A stretch of 57,895 nucleotides of DNA from Collinsella aerofaciens (lineage in GTDB: Bacteria; Actinomycetota; Coriobacteriia; Coriobacteriales; Coriobacteriaceae), in the NCBI RefSeq assembly GCF_015552075.1, contig NZ_JADNDZ010000087.1, positions 1-57,895 of the forward strand. Reading direction: 5' to 3'. Every line of letters starts with the position of its first letter. Position 1 is the stretch's first letter. The position numbers were made by a program, and so were the translations under genes. Below are positions 51,954 to 57,895 of this stretch, piece by piece. The notes below the pieces were generated by a model. It made no database searches, was not told the DNA's origin, and worked only from the letters and a program-made list of their open reading frames with translations.

Positions 51954-52811
51954 GTGGAAACGAATATTCAAAAGATGCAGGTGCTGCTGGAGACGGTGCG
52001 CGCCGGAAGCTTTACGCGTGCTGCCGAGCGCCTGAGCTATTCGCAGCCGGGCGTGAGCCGTATGGTGGCCGATCTTGAGGCCGACTGGGGTTTTAAGGTG
52101 CTCGACCGCAGTCGCGAGGGCGTGGCTCTTTCTGCCGACGGGCGGCAGGTCATGCCGGCTGTCGAGGCGCTCTGCGAGGAATTCACTCGCTTGCAGCGAC
52201 GGGTGGATGAGATGCGTGGACTCATGCGCGGCAAAATCTGCATCGGTACGTTTTCGAGTGTGGCGACCCACGTGCTGCCGCCGGTGATTGCGCGCTTTCG
52301 CGCCGATCATCCGGATGTCGATTATGAGTTGCTGATGGGCGACTATTCAGAGATCGAACAATGGGTGGCAGAGGGCCGCTGCGACCTGGGCTTTATTCCG
52401 CGCGAGCCACGCGGCGCCGGCATGGCGTCGCGACCGTTGGTGCAAGACGAGCTGATGGCCGTGGTGCCAGCGGACTCCTCGCTTGCCACCGCGGAGGTCG
52501 TTTCCCTTGCCGATTTGGCCAACGAGCAGTTTATCCTGCTGGAACGCGGTAGCGACGACGAGATTACGCCGCTGTTTCGCCGCGCGGGCCTGGCGGTGCG
52601 CTCTAAGCTGTCGACCTGGGATGACTATGCGATTATGGCCATGGTCGAGGACGGCCTGGGCGTGAGTATTCTTCCCGCGCTCATCTTGCGCCGTTGTCAG
52701 TTCGATGTTGCCGTGCGTTCGCTCGAGGGACATCCCCATCGGCAGATCAATGCGATATATCGCACGGCTGACGTTTCGCTTGCCGCCGCTCGATTCCTTG
52801 AATACCTCTAA
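51954..52811 (+). CDS. LysR family transcriptional regulator
   Basis: 285-residue LysR regulator, start GTG at 51954 after GGAAGGG (the open frame begins at 51933). The winged helix contains SFTRAAERLSYSQPGVSRMV. The C-terminal domain includes WDDYAIMAMVEDGLGVSILP, close to the LysR at 12015. It diverges from the DMT gene, and probably controls it. Confidence 0.88.
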   Translation: METNIQKMQVLLETVRAGSFTRAAERLSYSQPGVSRMVADLEADWGFKVLDRSREGVALSADGRQVMPAVEALCEEFTRLQRRVDEMRGLMRGKICIGTFSSVATHVLPPVIARFRADHPDVDYELLMGDYSEIEQWVAEGRCDLGFIPREPRGAGMASRPLVQDELMAVVPADSSLATAEVVSLADLANEQFILLERGSDDEITPLFRRAGLAVRSKLSTWDDYAIMAMVEDGLGVSILPALILRRCQFDVAVRSLEGHPHRQINAIYRTADVSLAAARFLEYL

Positions 52812-52870
52812 ACGCGTACACGCCATTGTCCGCTTTGGGCAAACCTCGGAGTTCGGTACGTTTTCTTATG

Positions 52871-52952
52871 AAATTGAACTTTCGAATGAGGCGCGGCGCT
52901 ATACTGCTTACTAAATTGAACCTCGGTTCAATTCGTGTTCTATAAATTGAAC
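52871..52952 (+). promoter_or_regulatory. AAATTGAAC repeats before the HTH-aminotransferase gene
   Basis: AAATTGAAC starts at 52871, 52913 and 52944, and the middle copy forms a perfect inverted repeat AATTGAACC-TC-GGTTCAATT (52914-52933). A TATACT box lies at 52900-52905. Probable operator for the HTH domain of the gene that follows. A fourth copy (54620-54628) lies after that gene. Confidence 0.6.
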
Positions 52953-52973
52953 TTTGCCAGCGAGGAGGTTCCT

Positions 52974-54494
52974 GTGGCCCAAGAGACGTTTAGCGATCGC
53001 CTGCGACAGGCTATGTCCGATCGCGACGTTCGCCAGTCGGACGTGATCCGCGCATCGGAGATGCTCGGCAAAAAACTCGGCAAGAGTCAGATGAGCCAAT
53101 ATGTGAGCGGCAAGACGATCCCGCGGCGCGATGTGGCTGAGCTGCTCGCTCGTATTTTGGAGGTCGATGTTACCTGGCTGCTTGCCGGCGACGCCGATCA
53201 AGGCGAGGCATCATCACCCCGCAACGATTCCAAGCCCGAACCCCATCCCTCAGCTCAAATTGCAAGGAGCACCACCATGCGTACTTTTTCTAAATCCACC
53301 AAGCTCGATAACGTCCTGTATGACGTGCGCGGTCCCGTCGTCGACGAGGCCGCCCGTATGGAGGACGAGGGCGAGCGCATCCTCAAGCTCAATATCGGCA
53401 ACCCGGCGCCCTTCGGTTTCCGCACGCCCGATGAGGTCATCAAGGACATGCGCCAGCAGCTGCCCGACTGCGAAGGCTATTCCAACTCGCGTGGCCTGTT
53501 CTCCGCGCGCAAGGCGATCATGCAGTATTCGCAGATCAAAGGCCTGCCCAACGTTCAGATGGAGCATATCTACACGGGCAACGGCGTGTCCGAGCTCATT
53601 CAGCTTTCGATGAACGCGCTGCTCGACAATGGCGACGAGATTCTGATCCCCAGCCCCGACTATCCGCTCTGGACGGCGTGCGCTACCCTTGCTGGCGGTC
53701 ATCCCGTACATTATCTGTGCGATGAGCAGGCGGATTGGTATCCCGACCTAGAGGATATGGAGTCCAAGATTACGAGCGCGACCAAAGCCCTCGTCATCAT
53801 CAACCCCAACAACCCCACGGGCTCTGTCTATCCGCGCGAGGTGCTCGAGGGCATCGTCGAGATTGCACGCAGGCATCAGCTGATGATCTTTGCCGATGAG
53901 ATCTACGACCGCCTGTGCATGGACGGCTACGAGCACGTCTCGATTGCCTCGCTCGCCCCCGATCTGCCCTGTGTCACCTTTAGTGGCCTTTCCAAGTCGC
54001 ACATGATTGCGGGCTATCGTATTGGCTGGATGGTGCTCTCGGGCAACCAGCGCTGCATGAGCGACTTCATCATGGGCATCAACATGCTTTCCAACATGCG
54101 CCTGTGCTCCAACGTGCCGGCTCAGTCGATCGTTCAGACGGCACTCGGTGGCCATCAGTCCGTTAACGATTACATCCGTCCCGGCGGCCGTGTCTACGAG
54201 CAGCGCAACTTTGTGTATGAGGCACTCAGCAAGATTGACGGCATCTCGGTAGTTAAGCCGCGTGCGGCGTTCTACATCTTCCCCAAGATGGATGTAAAGA
54301 AGTTCAACATCACCGATGACGAGCAGTTCGCCCTTGACCTGCTGCACGAGAAGAAGATCCTGATCACGCGTGGCGGCGGCTTCAACTGGGCTGAGCCCGA
54401 CCACTTCCGTATCGTGTACCTGCCGCGCATGGAAGTACTCAAAGAGTCCCTCGAAGACCTCGCCGACTTCTTTGACCATTACCGCCAATCGTAG
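52974..54494 (+). CDS. HTH-pyridoxal phosphate aminotransferase fusion (AlaA-like)
   Basis: 506-residue fusion. Residues 1-75 are an XRE/Cro-like helix-turn-helix (DRLRQAMSDRDVRQSDVIRA then LGKSQMSQYVSGKTIP), a short linker follows, and the rest is a class I/II aminotransferase close to AlaA (alanine/pyruvate). SLSKxxxxxGxRIGW-type lysine is seen as FSGLSKSHMIAGYRIGW. The first start is the GTG at 52974 with GAGGAGG. Inside, AAGGAG (53264-53269) precedes an in-frame ATG at 53277, which would give a plain 405-residue AlaA-sized enzyme. So one gene may make both a regulator-enzyme fusion and a free enzyme. Confidence 0.88.
   Translation: MAQETFSDRLRQAMSDRDVRQSDVIRASEMLGKKLGKSQMSQYVSGKTIPRRDVAELLARILEVDVTWLLAGDADQGEASSPRNDSKPEPHPSAQIARSTTMRTFSKSTKLDNVLYDVRGPVVDEAARMEDEGERILKLNIGNPAPFGFRTPDEVIKDMRQQLPDCEGYSNSRGLFSARKAIMQYSQIKGLPNVQMEHIYTGNGVSELIQLSMNALLDNGDEILIPSPDYPLWTACATLAGGHPVHYLCDEQADWYPDLEDMESKITSATKALVIINPNNPTGSVYPREVLEGIVEIARRHQLMIFADEIYDRLCMDGYEHVSIASLAPDLPCVTFSGLSKSHMIAGYRIGWMVLSGNQRCMSDFIMGINMLSNMRLCSNVPAQSIVQTALGGHQSVNDYIRPGGRVYEQRNFVYEALSKIDGISVVKPRAAFYIFPKMDVKKFNITDDEQFALDLLHEKKILITRGGGFNWAEPDHFRIVYLPRMEVLKESLEDLADFFDHYRQS
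53264..53279 (+). promoter_or_regulatory. Internal ribosome binding site and start for the aminotransferase
   Basis: AAGGAG, seven bases, then ATG at 53277, in frame within the fusion gene. The product would be 405 residues, the usual AlaA length. Translation from here is inferred. Confidence 0.55.
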
Positions 54495-54668
54495 GGGATT
54501 AGGTGCCTGCCGCCGCAAGAATCGAGGCGTCGCAGGATAGACATACGACAGCGAGCGAGCCGCATTTGCGCCAAGGTGACGTGAAATGAGAGGGCGCTGA
54601 CCTTCTGGTCGCGCCCTCGAAATTGAACGTCAGATTGGCGTGAATGCGGCTCGCGCAGCGTCAAGTGG

Positions 54669-54692
54669 TCCGCCGTTCGGTAGAACGGCGGA
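54669..54692 (-). terminator. Hairpin after the deformylase gene
   Basis: TCCGCCGTTC (54669-54678) and GAACGGCGGA (54683-54692) form a perfect stem with loop GGTA, directly after the deformylase stop. No T run follows, so termination efficiency is doubtful. A second GC-rich stem lies at about 54590-54617, after the aminotransferase gene. Confidence 0.5.
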
Positions 54693-54693
54693 A

Positions 54694-55104
54694 CTAAATA
54701 ACAATCCCGTTGCAGTGGTCGATTTCGTGTTGGATGATCTCGGCGGTGTAGCCCGAGAAGTTTTTGATGCGGTGGACGAAGTCCTCGTCCAAATACTCAA
54801 CCTTAATGCGGCGATAACGGGTACAGGGACGCTCGCCGACGAACGAGAGGCATCCTTCGCTCGTCTGATAGGCATTGACCTGCTCAAGAATTTGAGGGTT
54901 GTACATCAGGAGTGTCCTGTTGCCGTCCTTTACGCAGATGATGCGTTTGCGCACGCCGATCATGTTGGCGGCGAGGCCCACGCACTCGCGCTCATGCTCG
55001 TGGAGTGTATCCAGGAGATCCTGCCCGGTTGCGGCATCGTCGGGTCCCGCGTCTTCGGAAGGCAGACGCAAAAAGAACTCGGACTTCATGATGGGTTTAA
55101 TCAT
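54694..55104 (-). CDS. Peptide deformylase
   Basis: 136-residue metal hydrolase that removes the formyl group from new proteins. EGCLS (83-87) and HEIDH (126-130) are intact, giving the metal ligands and catalytic Glu. The first motif reads GLAANM (43-48): the oxyanion-hole Gln of most deformylases is Met, a variant found in a Firmicute/Actinobacteria group. The length is short for the enzyme (about 150-190). The start is the ATG at 55104 after GAGGAG; the open frame extends to 55320. It lies opposite the aminotransferase gene. Confidence 0.85.
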   Translation of the reverse strand: MIKPIMKSEFFLRLPSEDAGPDDAATGQDLLDTLHEHERECVGLAANMIGVRKRIICVKDGNRTLLMYNPQILEQVNAYQTSEGCLSFVGERPCTRYRRIKVEYLDEDFVHRIKNFSGYTAEIIQHEIDHCNGIVI

Positions 55105-55309
55105 GGCGGGCTCCTCATGTCTTATGCTTTCGTGGACTTTTAATAATAGCGCGGAAGGAAAGCTGTGCGTCCGCGTTACAATCTTTCGATGTTGGACCAT
55201 GTTGCCAGATTCGTCGTGTACGGCGTCTGGCGTAAGTCTAGGGCTCATTTTTCGCCCTGGACTGTCCCTCTGGGGCGATGCGACTGTCGTTCCAAGAGGA
55301 AGGAAATGC

Positions 55310-56725
55310 ATGGGGAGCAAATCTCAGCAACAAGTTCAAGTAACGCCATCGGCCACTGCGGCGATTCTCGTCGTAATGTATATTGCAGCCTTTGTTGCCG
55401 CGTTTAACGAGAACATCATTAACGTGGCGTTGCACGACATTATGGCGGCCTTTTCGGTGAGTGCCACCACGGCACAGTGGCTCGTCTCGGGCTACATGAT
55501 CGTGACGTCGATTTTTACGGCCATCATGGCCTTCCTGTCCGGCCGTTTCTCGACGCGCAAGCTGCTGTTTTTCGCATGCGGATGCATGGTCGCCGGCGAA
55601 GTCCTGTGCCTGGTCGCTCCGTCGTTTAGCGTTTTGCTGCCAAGTCGTATTTTGCAGGCTGCGGGATCGGGCATCTTGTTCCCGCTCATGATGAACGTGG
55701 TGCTGTCTTGCGCCCCGCGCGAGAAGCTCGGTCTGTATCTGAGCCTGGGCGGCGCCTGCATTACGCTAGGGCCGGCGTTTGGACCCGTGATTAGCGGTTT
55801 TATGTGCACGTTATTTGGCTGGAGGGCGGTGTTCGTAGTGCCGCTGGTGGGCGGTATTGCGGTCGCTGCGGCGGGCGTAAAGCTCGTTCAGAATGTCGGA
55901 GAGCGCTTGAACACCACGCTTGATATTCTGTCGGTTGTTTTGCTCGCCGCCGGCATTACGGCATTTGTGTATTCCGTAGGCGAGTTCTCGACCAATCTGA
56001 TTGCCGGCATCGTGACGCTTTTCGCTGCCATTGTGCTGCTCGGCCTGTTTGCGGCCCGCCAGCTTAAGCTCGAGCATCCGGTGCTTAACGTGCGTCCTAT
56101 GGCGAGCGTTCGTTTTTGGCCTGCGTGCCTGCTCGTGGTGGTGTCGATGACGACGACGTTCTCGATGAGCGTTTTGTTGCCGCTCTATTTTGAGGGCGCA
56201 TACGGCATGACCGCACTTGTTGCGGGCCTGCTCATTTTGCCAGCAATTGCCTGCAACGCCGTGACCTCGATTGTGGGCGGACGCGTGATGGACGCCCGCG
56301 GCGCATGGCCGCTGCTGCCGGTCGGCTTTGCCCTGATTGCCGTGGGGCAGACTGCCATCTCGATGACGGCGGCAAGCATGAACATCGGCGTCGTCGTGGC
56401 ACTGACCGTTGTGGTGTATGCCGGAGTCGGTTTGGTGCTGAGCCCCTCGCAAACGGCCGGCTTGGAGACGCTACCCGCCGCTGAACATCCTCACGGAACG
56501 GCATTGCTTAACACGTGGAATATGATTGCCGCATCGTTTGGCCCGTCGCTGTTTATCGGTCTGCTCTCGAGTTCTGCGGCGACTGCCGGTGCGGCTGGCG
56601 TTGCGACCGACGTTGCCCAGGCGATTGGATTTGCAGCTGCCGTGCGTGTGGCGGCTGTAATTGCCGTGGTCGGGTTCGTGGCGTCGCTGGTGTACGCTCG
56701 TCGCGAGTCACACATGTCGCATTAA
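55310..56725 (+). CDS. MFS transporter, DHA2 (EmrB/QacA) family
   Basis: 471-residue drug-efflux protein with about fourteen hydrophobic helices. It opens with a short soluble end, then FNENIINVALHDIMAAF near residues 33-49, QWLVSGYMIVTSIFTAIMA and FLSGRFSTRKLL (motif A between helices 2 and 3). DHA2 members export drugs, dyes and bile-like compounds. I chose the ATG at 55310 after AGAGGAAGGA; the open frame runs far upstream, without similarity. Substrate unknown. Confidence 0.88.
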   Translation: MGSKSQQQVQVTPSATAAILVVMYIAAFVAAFNENIINVALHDIMAAFSVSATTAQWLVSGYMIVTSIFTAIMAFLSGRFSTRKLLFFACGCMVAGEVLCLVAPSFSVLLPSRILQAAGSGILFPLMMNVVLSCAPREKLGLYLSLGGACITLGPAFGPVISGFMCTLFGWRAVFVVPLVGGIAVAAAGVKLVQNVGERLNTTLDILSVVLLAAGITAFVYSVGEFSTNLIAGIVTLFAAIVLLGLFAARQLKLEHPVLNVRPMASVRFWPACLLVVVSMTTTFSMSVLLPLYFEGAYGMTALVAGLLILPAIACNAVTSIVGGRVMDARGAWPLLPVGFALIAVGQTAISMTAASMNIGVVVALTVVVYAGVGLVLSPSQTAGLETLPAAEHPHGTALLNTWNMIAASFGPSLFIGLLSSSAATAGAAGVATDVAQAIGFAAAVRVAAVIAVVGFVASLVYARRESHMSH

Positions 56726-56877
56726 TGTGTACACATAGATTCTGCAGCTAGATTGGATGGCGACACCATAAACTAATGGACGTTTTGCCGAGAGGCATGA
56801 ATGTTTAAAGCGCAAAGAGTGCGCGACGGGCCCCGCGAATGGGGCGATGATGCCCGAGAGGGCCAAGAAGGAGTCTC

Positions 56878-57789
56878 ATGTCTGAGAACGAAGAGATCAT
56901 GAACGAGACCGAGAACGAGACCGTGGCTGCCGAGGTCGAGGCAGTCGAGACCGTGGAGACCGAAGCTGCCGAGGTTGAGTCTGCTGACGAGGTTTCCGCC
57001 GAGGAGGAGGCCGAGGTTGTCGAGGCCGCCGTTGATTACGATGACGAAGAGCTGATGGACAAGATGCAGAAGGCCGCCCGCCTGCTGCGTAGCCGTCGCT
57101 TTGCTATTTCCAAGGAGGAGGAGGCCAAGGCCGAGCGCATGGCGAACATCGAGCGCGCCATCAAGCTTCTTGACCTCAAGCCCAAGATGGAGCAGAAGGA
57201 AATGTCTGACCTGCTGGGCATGCGCCTTCGTGAGCTCGATGGCCTGATGGCCGAGGCCGAGGCTGCCGATCTGGTCGGCCGAATCGACGACGCCGAGGGC
57301 GATATGCGCAAGATTGTCGTCTTCGCTGCCGAGGATGCCGCTGAGGGCCTGGTCGAGCTTGCCAACAAGAAGGAGAAGCTCCTGCCCGAGCTTTCTTACG
57401 AGGAGGCCACCGAGCTGATGGCCGCTCTCGATAAGGTCATTGCTCCGCTCGTCGCCATGGGCCTGGACGAGGACCGCGGTCCTCGCGGCGGTCGTGACGA
57501 TCGCGGTGGCCGTGGCGGTGACCGTGGCGGTCGCGGCGGCTTTGGCGATCGCGGTGGCCGTGGCGGTGACCGTGGCGGTCGCGGTGGCGATCGCGGCGGC
57601 CGTGGCGGCTTTGGTGACCGTGGCGGCGACCGTGGCGGTCGCGGCGGCTTTGGCGGCAACCGTGGTGGCTATGGCGACCGCGGCGGCAACCGTGGCGGCT
57701 TTGGCGGCAACCGCGGTAACGACCGCGGCGGTCGCGGTGGCGACCGTGGCGGCCGCAACGGCGGCGGCTTCCGCGGCAACCGTTTCTAA
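56878..57789 (+). CDS. RGG-tailed protein with acidic N-terminus
   Basis: 303-residue protein with three parts. Residues 1-58 are strongly acidic and low-complexity. Residues 59-195 are charged and helical, and MEQKEMSDLLGMRLREL near 102-118 resembles a helix-turn-helix. Residues 199-303 carry about 20 RGG triplets (such as GDRGGRGGFGDRGG), typical of RNA-binding, phase-separating proteins in eukaryotes. No signal peptide. The ATG at 56878 follows GAAGGAG. I do not recognise a named family; an RNA-binding or nucleoid role is inferred. A hairpin follows. Confidence 0.8.
   Translation: MSENEEIMNETENETVAAEVEAVETVETEAAEVESADEVSAEEEAEVVEAAVDYDDEELMDKMQKAARLLRSRRFAISKEEEAKAERMANIERAIKLLDLKPKMEQKEMSDLLGMRLRELDGLMAEAEAADLVGRIDDAEGDMRKIVVFAAEDAAEGLVELANKKEKLLPELSYEEATELMAALDKVIAPLVAMGLDEDRGPRGGRDDRGGRGGDRGGRGGFGDRGGRGGDRGGRGGDRGGRGGFGDRGGDRGGRGGFGGNRGGYGDRGGNRGGFGGNRGNDRGGRGGDRGGRNGGGFRGNRF
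57472..57786 (+). repeat. Low-complexity RGG-coding repeat
   Basis: This part of the gene is a run of degenerate units such as CGTGGCGGTGACCGTGGCGG coding for RGG/DRGG/FGG. It is prone to replication slippage, so copy number may vary between strains. Confidence 0.85.
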
Positions 57790-57793
57790 TTGG

Positions 57794-57821
57794 GTTACGC
57801 GGTTTTACCAAACCGCGTAAC
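57794..57821 (+). terminator. Hairpin after the RGG gene
   Basis: GTTACGCGGTTT (57794-57805) and AAACCGCGTAAC (57810-57821) form a 12-base perfect stem with a four-base loop five bases after the stop. There is no strong T run. The last 74 bases of the window (57822-57895) show no gene that I can call. Confidence 0.7.
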
Positions 57822-57895
57822 TAGTTGACGCTGCGCGCCACCCAGGGCGACAATTTGTCATTCAAAAGGCAAGGCATGACCAGAAGGTCTATGCC

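Noticed and set aside
57437-57811. His/Arg-rich open frames opposite the RGG region, and the idea of a CRISPR-like array
   Set aside because: They arise from the repetitive RGG coding sequence; the units are degenerate and contiguous, without spacers.

Overview
The window is a GC-rich, gene-dense stretch of bacterial chromosome. Its content suggests a gut actinobacterium of the Coriobacteriia, most like Collinsella: a bile-salt-hydrolase-type enzyme, wall-anchored proteins ending in an LAxTG sorting signal, an EFR1-type flavodoxin/ferredoxin, a chromosomal Tet(M)-like GTPase, and many LysR-DMT and MFS/MATE transport genes. This assignment is inferred from gene content; no database search was possible. 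I saw no tRNA, rRNA, CRISPR array, transposase or prophage gene.

Layout. 1-4.3 kb: small K+ channel, LOG-family hydrolase, ClC-type channel, EFR1 ferredoxin, DMT transporter. 4.3-4.7 kb: a gene-free stretch holding a large inverted repeat. 4.7-6.8 kb: GntR(YtrA)-ABC transporter operon with a clear operator. 6.9-10.9 kb: release factor 3, a queuosine-precursor-type (VUT) transporter, an SDR enzyme and uracil-DNA glycosylase. 11-14.3 kb: divergent DMT/LysR pair and a MATE pump. 14.3-18 kb: RlmA- and RsmJ-type rRNA methyltransferases, small hypothetical proteins and a GNAT. 18-25 kb: Tet(M)-like GTPase, then an AAA ATPase overlapping a UvrA2-type gene, faced by a second, paralogous ATPase. 25-28 kb: TrmL, CobW GTPase, ArsC/Spx-like protein, flavodoxin-type reductase. 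28-32.5 kb: two related c-di-GMP proteins. 32.8-37.7 kb: patatin, a TPP-riboswitch thiamine-salvage operon, HAD phosphatase and a LysR regulator. 37.8-40.5 kb: MetE-like methyltransferase and uracil permease. 40.5-46.8 kb: esterase, two tandemly duplicated surface proteins and an AzgA-type purine permease. 46.9-50.8 kb: deformylase-like protein, bile salt hydrolase family enzyme, Kup. 50.9-57.9 kb: second DMT/LysR pair, an HTH-aminotransferase fusion, second deformylase, MFS pump and an RGG-rich protein.

How it fits together. Most units are short operons closed by hairpin terminators. Regulation can be read at several points: a GTGTATATA inverted repeat for the GntR/ABC operon, a TPP riboswitch plus intrinsic terminator for thiM, a TATAG-N7-CTATA site between the LysR gene and the MetE-like gene, and AAATTGAAC repeats before the HTH-aminotransferase gene. 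The strongest leads are the ATPase-UvrA2-ATPase island, the HTH-aminotransferase fusion with an internal ribosome binding site, the tandem surface-protein duplication that carried along the tail of the neighbouring permease gene, the RGG-tailed protein, the two deformylases with different motif deviations, and a set of recurrent intergenic hairpins.
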